This document shows, piece by piece, positions 25,984 through 34,630 of a stretch of 64,000 nt of DNA. Numbering within the stretch: the first letter of the stretch is position 1; each line of letters starts with the position of its first letter. The translations under genes and the position numbers were made by a program. Under the pieces are notes generated by a model, which saw only the letters and a list, made by a program, of their open reading frames with translations, did no database searches and was not told where the DNA came from. Source of the stretch: Cerina litoralis (lineage in GTDB: Bacteria; Bacteroidota; Bacteroidia; Flavobacteriales; Flavobacteriaceae); assembly GCA_022008415.1 (NCBI GenBank), contig JAIRBC010000019.1:40673-104672 (forward strand), given 5' to 3'.

Positions 25984-28833
25984 CTAAGCTTCTTGGTACG
26001 CCTCTATCGGGGCGCAAGTACATATTAAATTACGATCGCCATAGGCATCGTCCACCCTGCGGACCGAAGGCCAAAACTTATTTTCATGCAAATAAGGCAA
26101 GGGAAAAGCCGCCTTCCGACGTGTATAAGGGTAATCCCAAGAATCGTTGGTTACCATCTCCAGGGTATGAGGTGCATTTTTTAGGGGATTGTCGGGATTG
26201 TCCGCAGAACTGGTTTCTATTTCTTGTCGGATAGACAAAAGGGCATTGCAAAAACGGTCCAATTCGGCCAGACTTTCACTTTCCGTAGGTTCTATCATCA
26301 ACGTGCCGGCTACAGGGAATGATACGGTAGGGGCATGGAAACCATAATCCATCAAGCGTTTGGCGATATCCGAAACCTCTATTCCCTTATGCTTAAAGGG
26401 CCTGCAATCAATTATCATTTCATGGGCAGCCCTTCCCATCTCTCCGGTATAAAGCACATCGAACTTACCGGACAGCCTATCCTTGATATAGTTTGCGTTC
26501 AGAATGGCGATTTTTGTGGCTTGTGCCAGACCTTTCTCTCCCAACATTCTAATATATCCATAGGATATGAGGCAAACTAGGGAACTTCCCCAAGGTGCTG
26601 CCGAAATGGCGGTAATCGCTTTGTCACCTCCCGTTTTAATGACGGGATTGCCGGGAAGAAAATCGACCAATTCCTCTGACACACAGATGGGCCCCACTCC
26701 AGGCCCACCACCACCGTGGGGAATGGCAAAGGTCTTATGCAGGTTTAGGTGACAGACATCGGCCCCGATTTCGCCAGGGTTGGTAAGTCCAACCTGGGCA
26801 TTCATGTTGGCTCCATCCATATACACCTTGCCGCCGTTGTCATGGATAATCTTGGTAATCTGCTTGATAGAAGATTCAAAGACCCCATGGGTAGATGGGT
26901 AAGTTACCATAAGAGCCGATAAACGGTCCTTGTAAAGCTCTGCTTTTTCTTCCAGATCGGCTACATCGATATTGCCACGGTCATCGGTTTTGGTGACTAC
27001 TACTTGCATCCCTGCCATGACCGCGGAAGCAGGGTTTGTACCATGTGCCGATGCAGGGATCAAGCAAATGTTCCGGTGCCCCTCCCCGCGGGATTCATGA
27101 TAGGCCCTGATAATCATTAGTCCGGCATATTCGCCCTGTGCCCCGGAGTTGGGCTGTAGGGAGGTAGCTGCAAAACCGGTAATAGTGCTGAGGTGCTGTT
27201 CCAGCTCCTTTAAAACGATTTGGTAACCCTCGGCCTGGTCTACCGGGACAAATGGATGGATGTTTCCCCAATGGGCCCAGCTCAAGGGAAGCATTTCCGA
27301 GGCTGCGTTCAGTTTCATGGTGCACGAACCCAACGAGATCATCGAGTGTGTCAGGGAAAGATCCTTACGTTCCAATTTTTTGATATATCGCATCAGTTCT
27401 GTCTCGGAACGATAGGAGTTAAAAACCGGATTTTCCAAAAATGGAGAGGTACGCCTTAAATTAGGTTCAATTGCCAATTGATCGGATAAGCTATCGATAC
27501 GAATAGAATCCTTACCTACGGATTTCGCAAAAATATCCACGATCTGCTCCAGATCGTGTATTGAAGTGGCTTCGTTCAAAGAAATAGAAATTGAACCGTT
27601 GTTGTTGTACAGGAAATTAACCTCGTTCCTCTCCGCGACGGGTCGCACTTTTGAAGCGTCCGCTTTGATTGTAATCGTATCAAAAAAAGAAGTGTTGATT
27701 TGCTCTATCCCTAATTTTTCCAAGGCACTGGCCAAAGTTATAGCGGAGGCGTGTACCTTATTGGCGATATACGACAATCCCTTAGGACCGTGGTAAACCG
27801 CGTACATTCCGGCCATAACGGCCAAAAGTACCTGGGCCGTGCAGATGTTGGAGGTGGCTTTGTCCCTTTTTATATGTTGCTCCCTTGTCTGCAGTGCCAT
27901 GCGCAGTGCAGGCTTCCCATCCATATCCTTGGTAAGTCCGATGATCCTACCTGGAATGTCCCTCTTGTAAGCTTCCTTGGTGGCAAAATAGGCGGCATGG
28001 GGCCCTCCGTAACCGAGTGGTATTCCAAACCGTTGGGTAGTGCCAACCACCACATCGGCACCAAATTCCCCCGGGGGAACAAGCATTGTTAACCCGAGTA
28101 TGTCCGCGGCAACGGCAATCTTTATATCGTGTTTTTGAGCTTTGGCGACAAATTCGGAGAGATCTTGTACCTGCCCGTATTTTCCGGGGTATTGAAGCAG
28201 GGCTCCGTAAAATTCTGTGGAAAACTGGAATTCATTGTGATTTCCGACGACAAGTTCAATGTCTAGTGGGGTAGATCTGGTTTGAAGTAGTGATAGAGTT
28301 TGGGGCAATACCTCTTCGGAAACAAAGAATTTTAACGAGCCGTTTTTTTTCTGTTCCCGGCCGCGCAAATCGAATAGCATGGTCATGGCCTCGGCGGCTG
28401 CCGTGCTTTCATCGAGTAAGGACGCGTTGGCGAGTTCCATACCGGTAAGATCGCAAATCATGGACTGAAAGTTTAACAAGGCTTCTAGCCTACCTTGGGA
28501 AATCTCCGCTTGATAAGGCGTGTATGCCGTGTACCATCCTGGATTTTCCAATATGTTCCTTTGGATAACCGAAGGGACCAGACTTTCGTGATATCCGAGG
28601 CCTATGTAGGTTTTAAAGATCTTATTCTTTTCGGACAACTTTTTTAAATGGGATAGATACTCGTTTTCGCTTAACGCCTTCGGAAGGCCCAATGGATGTT
28701 TTAATCTTATATCGGAGGGAAGGGTCTCATAGATAAGCTGTTCTATACTTTCCGCTTTCACGGTTTTTAGCATCCGTGAAATATTATCCTCGGTTATTCC
28801 GATATGGCGTTGTGCAAACACGTCTGTCCTCAT
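25984..28833 (-). CDS. gcvP: Glycine dehydrogenase (decarboxylating), P-protein
   Basis: 949 aa, the usual length for the fused P-protein. FAQRHIGITEDNISRMLKTV is the classic start. The pyridoxal-phosphate lysine lies in LHKTFAIPHGGGGPGVGP, and GSCTMKLNAASEM and ASAHGTNPASAVMAGM are family signatures. It decarboxylates glycine and passes the aminomethyl group to the H-protein (GcvH) of the glycine cleavage system. The other gcv genes are not in the window. A strong terminator follows and a possible structured leader precedes it. Confidence 0.98.
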   Translation of the reverse strand: MRTDVFAQRHIGITEDNISRMLKTVKAESIEQLIYETLPSDIRLKHPLGLPKALSENEYLSHLKKLSEKNKIFKTYIGLGYHESLVPSVIQRNILENPGWYTAYTPYQAEISQGRLEALLNFQSMICDLTGMELANASLLDESTAAAEAMTMLFDLRGREQKKNGSLKFFVSEEVLPQTLSLLQTRSTPLDIELVVGNHNEFQFSTEFYGALLQYPGKYGQVQDLSEFVAKAQKHDIKIAVAADILGLTMLVPPGEFGADVVVGTTQRFGIPLGYGGPHAAYFATKEAYKRDIPGRIIGLTKDMDGKPALRMALQTREQHIKRDKATSNICTAQVLLAVMAGMYAVYHGPKGLSYIANKVHASAITLASALEKLGIEQINTSFFDTITIKADASKVRPVAERNEVNFLYNNNGSISISLNEATSIHDLEQIVDIFAKSVGKDSIRIDSLSDQLAIEPNLRRTSPFLENPVFNSYRSETELMRYIKKLERKDLSLTHSMISLGSCTMKLNAASEMLPLSWAHWGNIHPFVPVDQAEGYQIVLKELEQHLSTITGFAATSLQPNSGAQGEYAGLMIIRAYHESRGEGHRNICLIPASAHGTNPASAVMAGMQVVVTKTDDRGNIDVADLEEKAELYKDRLSALMVTYPSTHGVFESSIKQITKIIHDNGGKVYMDGANMNAQVGLTNPGEIGADVCHLNLHKTFAIPHGGGGPGVGPICVSEELVDFLPGNPVIKTGGDKAITAISAAPWGSSLVCLISYGYIRMLGEKGLAQATKIAILNANYIKDRLSGKFDVLYTGEMGRAAHEMIIDCRPFKHKGIEVSDIAKRLMDYGFHAPTVSFPVAGTLMIEPTESESLAELDRFCNALLSIRQEIETSSADNPDNPLKNAPHTLEMVTNDSWDYPYTRRKAAFPLPYLHENKFWPSVRRVDDAYGDRNLICTCAPIEAYQEA

Positions 28834-28872
28834 GAATTTTGATGTATTTTTATACTACTGTCACTTTAATAC

Positions 28873-28976
28873 CCGAAATTTCGGCTGGCCCACATTGCAC
28901 CATGCGCCCTTAAAATTTATCTCCGTAGCTACCGCTATGTCTGAAAATTTTGCCTAGCATGGCACAACGTTGGTAG
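28873..28976 (-). other. Possible structured leader of gcvP
   Basis: Minus-strand arms GTGCCATGC (28965-28957) and GCATGGTGC (28905-28897) can form nine consecutive pairs including two G-U. CTACC (28976-28972) and GGTAG (28933-28929) could pair in an interleaved, pseudoknot-like way. A perfect 12-base palindrome CCGAAATTTCGG lies at 28873-28884. A TAATTTTG -7-like box at 29050-29043 would place all of this in the transcript. It does not look like the classic glycine riboswitch. Confidence 0.3.
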
Positions 28977-29147
28977 ACCCATTTCCCTCGAATTTTAAAA
29001 TGGCAGGAGTATAAACGGTCCCTTATAATCTATAAATGTGTGCAAAATTAAAGATTAATAACGTCTTAAGTGATGTTTTTACGGGGAGGTTTGGTAAAGT
29101 TTTTAACCAAAAGGTTACGTTATGAACAGTTTCTCTATTTTTACAAC

Positions 29148-29981
29148 ATGAAGTTGCTGCACAGAATCTTCGACTTTTATCTCGATGCCAGTATCCATGT
29201 TGCATTGGCAGTTTTTTGTTTGATTCACGTTACTGTCCTAATTTTTGGGATTCCTGCAGATCCACATCTCTCCTGGTTTGTTTTTTTTGGAACCATCGCC
29301 TGCTACAATTTTGTAAAATATGGGGTAGAAGCCGAGAAATATATCTTGGTGGCCAACCGCTATCACAAAAATATTCAGTTTGCCAGTTTTATCGCTTTGG
29401 GATTTGCTTGCTACCACGGGTATTTTTTAAATCGGGAATCATGGGAGGGATTGGCTTTCCTAGGTCTAATTTCCGGACTTTACGCTATTCCCTTCCTTCC
29501 CCGTGACAAAAGTTTAAGGAGCTTGGGCGGTCTAAAAATTTTCATAGTTGCACTGGTTTGGGCCGGTGCTACAGTAATTCTGCCCATACTGGCAGCAGGT
29601 AATGCTATAACTCGGGATGTAGAAGTGGAAACTTTTCAGCGATTTATTTTGGTGTTGGTCCTTCTAATGCCCTTCGAGATCCGTGACCTAAAATACGACG
29701 CTCCGGAATTGAGGACGATTCCGCAGCGCTTCGGGACCGCCCGAACAAAGAGTATCGCTATCCTCGCCGCCCTTCTTTTTTTTCTACTCACATTTTTAAA
29801 GGAGGACATCGGTGTCCTGGAGGTGGTGGGAAAAGGTATATTTTTTTTGATCTTGACAATGGTCTTACTGTTTACCAGAAGAAAACAACCCAGATATTTC
29901 GCCTCTTTCTGGGTAGAGGCAATGCCAATTTTTTGGTGGATTTTGATGGCTGGATTGGCACCAATATTCTCTCGTTCCTGA
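29148..29981 (+). CDS. UbiA-like prenyltransferase-family membrane protein
   Basis: 277 aa from the ATG at 29148 (MKLLHRIFDFYLDASIHVAL); an upstream ATG at 29070 gives an unlikely N-terminus. There are about eight hydrophobic segments. FGTIACYNFVKYGVEAEKY and LMPFEIRDLKYDAPELRTIP sit where UbiA proteins carry their two Asp-rich motifs, but the first lacks the usual DxxxD pattern. Either a divergent prenyltransferase or a relative with another role. Divergent from gcvP. Confidence 0.6.
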   Translation: MKLLHRIFDFYLDASIHVALAVFCLIHVTVLIFGIPADPHLSWFVFFGTIACYNFVKYGVEAEKYILVANRYHKNIQFASFIALGFACYHGYFLNRESWEGLAFLGLISGLYAIPFLPRDKSLRSLGGLKIFIVALVWAGATVILPILAAGNAITRDVEVETFQRFILVLVLLMPFEIRDLKYDAPELRTIPQRFGTARTKSIAILAALLFFLLTFLKEDIGVLEVVGKGIFFLILTMVLLFTRRKQPRYFASFWVEAMPIFWWILMAGLAPIFSRS

Positions 29982-30002
29982 TGCAATCAAAACGCGTAAC
30001 GA

Positions 30003-30230
30003 CTATAGTCTATCCTGCAAGTCGTGCTTCATTTTTGCCTTTTCACCTTCGGTAAGGCTCTTTAGGTCCGCTTTTTGGCACAAGGTGGTCAATTTTGAGT
30101 TTTCTTTGGTAAACTGTGCGCAAATCTTACACATAAATATATGAAACCAAAGCTTTAGTTTCTCCCAAAAGGTCGCTTCGTTATATTGGGCCTTGTTGCA
30201 AATTTCCTCTGCTTCCTTGCAAGAAATCAT
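30003..30230 (-). CDS. Compact zinc-type anti-sigma factor (ZAS-like)
   Basis: 75 aa, soluble, no membrane segment. Cys4, His30, Cys34 and Cys37 give C-x25-H-x3-C-x2-C, the spacing of zinc-associated anti-sigma domains (HIFMCKIC around the site). The last 25 residues are charged and helical. It starts at ATG 30230 overlapping the sigma factor stop (ATGA at 30227-30230), so the pair is translationally coupled. It probably binds the sigma factor and lets go on oxidation or zinc loss, as RsrA/ChrR-type proteins do; that is inference. Confidence 0.72.
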   Translation of the reverse strand: MISCKEAEEICNKAQYNEATFWEKLKLWFHIFMCKICAQFTKENSKLTTLCQKADLKSLTEGEKAKMKHDLQDRL

Positions 30231-30787
30231 AATTTAAACCAGTTTTTATTGAGACATTCCATGAGTGCTGTCCGAGCCCTATGGATCATTACCCATAGGT
30301 TTGACGGATTTATATCTAGTTCATTACATATCGTTTCGGTATCCATGCCTCGAATGGTTTTCATAGTGAAGACCAACGCCTGTTTTTTGGGGAGTTTGGA
30401 AATACAGTCCTGTATGGCCATACGCAATTCTTCGTTTTCCAGGGCATTGATTTCCTGCTTGCTGTATGGGTCCGCAACCCGTTCCTCTAGCCAACTGCCT
30501 TCAGATTCGTCATTACTGCCGTAATTGATACGTATTTCTGCTTTTCCTTTTTTGGAGTTGACCTTGCGGTAGTGGTCTATTACCTTTCGCTTTAAAATGG
30601 CGATGAGCCAAGTGCGTTCGGCGGCGTCCCCTTTGTAGTTTTCGGCCGATTTCAGGGCCGCAAAAAAGGTGTCCTGGACCAAATCCTTGGCAATTTCGGT
30701 ATCGCTTACTCGAGGCAGGGCATAGTTGAATAGGTAATCTGCATATAGATCTACCCAAGTTTCCGGATGTAGTGCGTGTTCGGACAT
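30227..30787 (-). CDS. ECF RNA polymerase sigma factor
   Basis: 186 aa from ATG 30787 (MSEHALHPETW). An ATG at 30805 would fall inside the likely -7 promoter box. Region 2 is seen in DYLFNYALPRVSDTEIAKDL and DTFFAALKSAENYKGDAAER, region 4 in LPKKQALVFTMKTIRGMDTE and CNELDINPSNLWVMIHRART. WLEERVADPYSKQEI links them. It directs RNA polymerase to a stress or environmental regulon and is paired with the small anti-sigma gene that follows. Confidence 0.92.
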   Translation of the reverse strand: MSEHALHPETWVDLYADYLFNYALPRVSDTEIAKDLVQDTFFAALKSAENYKGDAAERTWLIAILKRKVIDHYRKVNSKKGKAEIRINYGSNDESEGSWLEERVADPYSKQEINALENEELRMAIQDCISKLPKKQALVFTMKTIRGMDTETICNELDINPSNLWVMIHRARTALMECLNKNWFKL

Positions 30788-30802
30788 GATTTTTTCCCCT
30801 TT

Positions 30803-30830
30803 CAAATGTAGTGTAAATTTTCGTGAACAA
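30803..30830 (-). promoter_or_regulatory. Putative promoter of the ECF sigma gene
   Basis: Minus-strand TTG (30830-30828), 17 nt, then TACATTTG (30810-30803) fits the Bacteroidetes consensus. Transcription would start about 9 bases before ATG 30787, which supports that start codon. It looks like a housekeeping-sigma promoter rather than an autoregulated ECF one. Confidence 0.5.
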
Positions 30831-31028
30831 TTATCATTATCTTTGAATCCACATTTGTCTTGATCGGACAGTTGGGTATTTTATTTTTTCTTTCCTCGGG
30901 AAATAATTTATTTTATGGCCATTGCTGCGGATTAGAATTTTAGTCCAGAAGCTTTACGGGGAGGAAGGGCAAAATAAGACCGAAAAACCCAGGTTCCCGA
31001 TCGAGAAGAGTTTTTAACACGTTAAGGC

Positions 31029-31394
31029 ATGAAAAAGATTTGGTTTTTATCGATTATTTTAGCTAGTTATTTTGGTTTTTCACAGGTCGTAAAGGAACCG
31101 ATTACCGATTATTCGGGCAAGGAGTTGAAAAATGGAATTTTGTTGGATGTGCGTACCCCTGAAGAATTTCAAGAAGGTCATCTGGATCGTGCCTTAAACA
31201 TTAATTGGTACGATTCCGATTTTGCAGAACAAATACAACGCTTGGATAAGGAAAAGACGATTTATGTGTATTGTAAATTGGGGGGAAGAAGTGCAAAGGC
31301 CTCTAAGGTCTTGGATTCTTTGGGATTTAAAAATGTAGTGGACCTGACCGGGGGTTACGATACGTTTAAGACAGCCAAGGAAAAGCGCGAATGA
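31029..31394 (+). CDS. Secreted rhodanese-like domain protein
   Basis: 121 aa: signal peptide (MKKIWFLSIILASYFGFSQ) and one rhodanese domain. ILLDVRTPEEFQEGHLDRAL is the start motif and YVYCKLGGRSAKA the active loop with its Cys. Such periplasmic domains transfer sulfane sulfur or bind thiols or metal. It overlaps the next gene by 4 bases (ATGA), so the two are co-translated. Confidence 0.92.
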   Translation: MKKIWFLSIILASYFGFSQVVKEPITDYSGKELKNGILLDVRTPEEFQEGHLDRALNINWYDSDFAEQIQRLDKEKTIYVYCKLGGRSAKASKVLDSLGFKNVVDLTGGYDTFKTAKEKRE

Positions 31395-31798
31395 CCCGAT
31401 ACAATTCCAAAATTGGATGGGGTTTGGCGACTATAATCGCCCTTGTAATTATTGGCACCTCCATTGCCTTGGTCCTTGATGGGATTTGGTCCGGATTTAT
31501 AATCAGCGTATTGGTCTTTGGCTTTGTAGCACATATGTTCGCTACAACTTATTATACGGTCAATGGCGGCGATCTAAACATTAGATCGGGATTTATTTAC
31601 AACAAGACGATTGCCATTCACGGCATTACGGAAATAGCCGAGTCCAATAACCCTTTGAGCGCACCCGCAACTTCTTTGGATCGGTTGGAAATAAGGTTCA
31701 ACAAAGGCGGATCCGTATTGATATCGCCCAAGGAGAAGGATAAATTTATCGCCCATCTCCGTACCATAAACCCCAGTTTAAACGTGATTAGAAAATAA
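31391..31798 (+). CDS. Membrane-anchored PH-domain protein
   Basis: 135 aa. Two hydrophobic segments (WGLATIIALVIIGTSIALVL and WSGFIISVLVFGFVAHMFA) precede a bacterial PH-like domain: YYTVNGGDLNIRSGFIYNKT, IAIHGITEIAESNNPLSAPA, LEIRFNKGGSVLISPKEKD, FIAHLRTINP. Bacterial PH domains usually scaffold proteins at membranes; no specific role is known. Coupled to the rhodanese gene by an ATGA overlap. Confidence 0.78.
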   Translation: MTRYNSKIGWGLATIIALVIIGTSIALVLDGIWSGFIISVLVFGFVAHMFATTYYTVNGGDLNIRSGFIYNKTIAIHGITEIAESNNPLSAPATSLDRLEIRFNKGGSVLISPKEKDKFIAHLRTINPSLNVIRK

Positions 31799-31841
31799 GT
31801 TGGCCTTCCGTTTGTAGAACAACGAATTTGTGAGGTCGACT

Positions 31842-33869
31842 TTACCTTTTTAGTTCCAACAACCCCGCCCTTTCCAAAAGGGGTTCCAATTTGGGTTCAC
31901 GACCCCTAAAACGCTTGTACAGGACCATCGGTTTTTCCGTACCTCCCTGGGACAGTACGTTTTCCTTAAATTTTGTAGCCACCTCCTTGTCAAAAATACC
32001 ATTTTCCTTAAAGTAGGCGAAGGCATCGGCATCTAGTACCTCGGCCCACTTATAGCTGTAGTAGCCCGAAGAATACCCGCCTTGGAATATATGGGAGAAG
32101 GAGGTAGACATACAGGTCTCGGGAGTGTTCGGGTATAAGTCTGTTCCTTCAAAAGCCTTGCTCTCTGATGCTTTTACGTCTGTAATACCTGAAGGATCCA
32201 AACCGTGCCAGGACATGTCCAGCAATCCAAAGCTCAATTGGCGCAAGGTTGCCATGCCTTCCTGGAAGGTGGCCGATTTTTTGATTTTTTTTACTAGGTC
32301 CATCGGAATTATTTCACCTGTTTTGTAGTGGGTGGCGAATAGTTTCAAAGCCTCTTTTTCAAAACACCAGTTTTCCATGATCTGGCTTGGGAGCTCTACA
32401 AAGTCCCAATACACCGAGGTGCCCGAAAGACTGGGGTAGGTTGTGTTGGCCAACATGCCGTGCAGTCCGTGCCCAAATTCGTGGAACAAGGTAGTTACCT
32501 CATTGAAGGTCAACAAAGATGGTTTGGTGGCCGTGGGCTTGGTAAAATTGCAAACGTTGGAGATCTGCGGGCGTTCATTTTTGCCATTCTGGATGTATTG
32601 CGGTTTAAAGGAGGTCATCCAAGCCCCGCCCCGTTTGCCCGGCCTAGGATGGAAATCGGCATAGAAGAGGGAAACCAATTCCCCTTTTTCATTAGTGACG
32701 CGGTAGGTCTTTACGTCCCCGTGGTATTTTTCCACATCGAACACTTCTTCAAATTGCAGGCCGTATAATTTTTGGGCCACTTGGAAAACACCTGAAATTA
32801 CATTCTCCAACTTAAAGTAAGGTTTCAATTTTTCGTCATCCAGATCAAACATTTTTTGCTTTAACTTTTCGGAATAGTATGATCCGTCCCATTTTTCCAA
32901 CCTCTCGATTCCGTCCAGCCCTTTGGCAAAATCCTCTAATTCCTTAAATTCCCGCTCCGCTGCCGGTTTCGCCTTTTCCAACAGTTCGCTTAAAAAGGCA
33001 TGGACCTTTTGTGGGGTCTCGGCCATGCGCTCCTCCAGAACAAAATGGGCATGCGTCTTGTAGCCTAGTAGATTGGCCCTCTCATATCTTAGATTAACGG
33101 TTTTTAAGATGGTTTCCCTGTTGTCCAGTGCGTCCCCATGAAATCCTTTACTGCCAAAGGCCAAGGCAAGATTTTTGCGCAATTCCCGGTTTTTGGCATA
33201 TTTCATAAAGGGAATATAGCTTGGGTAGTCCAAGGTGATCAACCATCCTTCCTTGTCTCGGGATTTTGCAAGTTGGGCGGCAGCTTCCTTTTCTCCTTCC
33301 GGCAATCCGTCAAGATCCGATGCCTGGGAGAGGTGCATTTCGTATTTGTTAGTTTCTGCAAGGACGTTTTCACCGAATCTTAAAGCGAGCTTCGCCAGTT
33401 CGGCATCTATTTCCCGTAGGCGTTTCTTCTTATCATCCGACAAGTTTGCTCCGTTTCTACTGAAATGCTTAAACTTTTTCTCCAACAAGGTCTGTTGTTC
33501 TGTTGTTAGGTCTATTCGATCCCTTTGTTCATAAACCGATTTTACCCGTTGAAAAAGTTTTTGGTTTAGGGTGATGTCATTGCCGAACTCCGATAACATC
33601 GGAGACACTTCCTGTGCTATTTGCTGCATCTCCTTATTGGTTTCGGCAGAATTCAGGTTAAAGAAGACACTGGAAACCCGATCCAAGTGTTGCCCTGAGA
33701 ATTCCAGTGCCTCCAAGGTGTTTATAAAGGATGGTGCCTCTGGATTTTCTGCAATGGCGTCGATTTCTAGCCGGGCATCCGCGATGGCCTGTTCTATTGC
33801 GGGTTTAAAATGTCCGTTCTTTATTTTGGAAAAAGGGGGGGTGTCGAACGGGGATAATAATGGGTTCAT
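31842..33869 (-). CDS. M3-family metallopeptidase (oligopeptidase A/Dcp-like)
   Basis: 675 aa, no signal peptide, so cytoplasmic. TLFHEFGHGLHGMLA contains HEFGH, and the third zinc ligand lies in the downstream SGTSVYWDFVELPSQIMENW region. FHPRPGKRGGAWMTSF and FSHIFQGGYSSGYYSYKWAE are typical of the oligopeptidase A/peptidyl-dipeptidase Dcp branch. It cleaves short peptides to recycle amino acids. Its start lies beside a period-8 tract that separates it from purE. Confidence 0.95.
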   Translation of the reverse strand: MNPLLSPFDTPPFSKIKNGHFKPAIEQAIADARLEIDAIAENPEAPSFINTLEALEFSGQHLDRVSSVFFNLNSAETNKEMQQIAQEVSPMLSEFGNDITLNQKLFQRVKSVYEQRDRIDLTTEQQTLLEKKFKHFSRNGANLSDDKKKRLREIDAELAKLALRFGENVLAETNKYEMHLSQASDLDGLPEGEKEAAAQLAKSRDKEGWLITLDYPSYIPFMKYAKNRELRKNLALAFGSKGFHGDALDNRETILKTVNLRYERANLLGYKTHAHFVLEERMAETPQKVHAFLSELLEKAKPAAEREFKELEDFAKGLDGIERLEKWDGSYYSEKLKQKMFDLDDEKLKPYFKLENVISGVFQVAQKLYGLQFEEVFDVEKYHGDVKTYRVTNEKGELVSLFYADFHPRPGKRGGAWMTSFKPQYIQNGKNERPQISNVCNFTKPTATKPSLLTFNEVTTLFHEFGHGLHGMLANTTYPSLSGTSVYWDFVELPSQIMENWCFEKEALKLFATHYKTGEIIPMDLVKKIKKSATFQEGMATLRQLSFGLLDMSWHGLDPSGITDVKASESKAFEGTDLYPNTPETCMSTSFSHIFQGGYSSGYYSYKWAEVLDADAFAYFKENGIFDKEVATKFKENVLSQGGTEKPMVLYKRFRGREPKLEPLLERAGLLELKR

Positions 33870-33872
33870 ATA

Positions 33873-33896
33873 AAGTTTATGAGTTTATAGGTTTGT
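33873..33896. repeat. Period-8 degenerate tract upstream of the M3 peptidase
   Basis: Units AAGTTTAT, GAGTTTAT, AGGTTTGT in tandem, just upstream of the peptidase start on the minus strand. More loosely related T-rich sequence continues to about 33950. Confidence 0.45.
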
Positions 33897-33985
33897 CTTG
33901 TTTTTGTTTCAGATTCCAAAAGTTTCGTGTTCCTAGTTCAACTTGAAGCCAGAAACAACAGAAGCGTGAAACTATTTCTCTGCGA

Positions 33986-34013
33986 ACTGCTTACTGTTTA
34001 CTGTGTATTGATT
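33986..34013. repeat. Period-7 tract carrying the purE stop codon
   Basis: Plus-strand heptamers ACTGCTT, ACTGTTT, ACTGTGT, ATTGATT. On the minus strand CAGTAAACAGTAA encodes the last codons and TAA stop of purE. Confidence 0.7.
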
Positions 34014-34482
34014 TCGATCCTTCGATCACCTTTTGCTTCAGTCCTTCCTTGTACAGAATTATTTTATCCAACACGGATTTGTCCGAACTACCTATGATCT
34101 GGGCCGCTAGGATACCGGCATTTTTTGCGCCGTTCAGGGCCACGGTGGCCACTGGAACGCCTCCTGGCATTTGCAGAATGGAGAGAACGGAATCCCAACC
34201 GTCTATAGAGTTGCTGCTTTTTACAGGTACGCCTATAACGGGCAAGGGCGACATAGAAGCTACCATTCCTGGTAAATGCGCTGCTCCTCCGGCACCGGCA
34301 ATAATGACGGATATCCCATTATTATGGGCGTTTCTACTGAACTCAAAGAGTTTCTCCGGTGTCCGGTGGGCGGAAACGATATCTACCTCTACCTCAATAT
34401 CAAAACCTTTCAGGATGTCTATGGCGTCCTGCATTACGGGTAGGTCGCTTGTGCTTCCCATGACTACGGCTACTTTTTGCAT
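33991..34482 (-). CDS. purE: N5-carboxyaminoimidazole ribonucleotide mutase
   Basis: 163 aa, class I PurE length. VVMGSTSDLPVMQDAIDIL, VSAHRTPEKLFEF and GAGGAAHLPGMVASMSPLPV are the substrate-binding motifs. It converts N5-CAIR made by PurK into CAIR in purine synthesis. purK lies upstream on the same strand, 135 bases away, as expected for a PurE/PurK pair. The C-terminal Ser-Lys-Gln and the stop are written by a period-7 tract. Confidence 0.97.
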   Translation of the reverse strand: MQKVAVVMGSTSDLPVMQDAIDILKGFDIEVEVDIVSAHRTPEKLFEFSRNAHNNGISVIIAGAGGAAHLPGMVASMSPLPVIGVPVKSSNSIDGWDSVLSILQMPGGVPVATVALNGAKNAGILAAQIIGSSDKSVLDKIILYKEGLKQKVIEGSKSIHSKQ

Positions 34483-34483
34483 A

Positions 34484-34518
34484 AAATTCCAAATTTAAAA
34501 TTCCAGATCCAAAATAGT
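34484..34518. repeat. Period-7 tract between purK and purE
   Basis: Units AAATTCC, AAATTTA, AAATTCC, AGATCCA, AAATAGT start two bases before the purE ATG (minus strand). The unit differs from those at the two gene ends. Confidence 0.5.
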
Positions 34519-34598
34519 GCATTTAGGATTTTGGGGATTATTTTTAATAGTTTGATCATATTTTTCCGGAGTGGGAGTTTTAATTATTGTTGATACAG

Positions 34599-34630
34599 AC
34601 TGCGCACTGCCCACTGTTTACTGCTTGCTG
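34599..34630. repeat. Period-7 tract carrying the purK stop codon
   Basis: Plus-strand heptamers ACTGCGC, ACTGCCC, ACTGTTT, ACTGCTT, then GCTGACA. The minus strand reads AAGCAGTAAACAGT, supplying the TAA stop of purK (34620-34618). Confidence 0.72.

Noticed and set aside
28834..29147. Glycine riboswitch before gcvP
   Set aside because: The typical glycine-riboswitch core motifs were not found; only generic complementary arms were seen.
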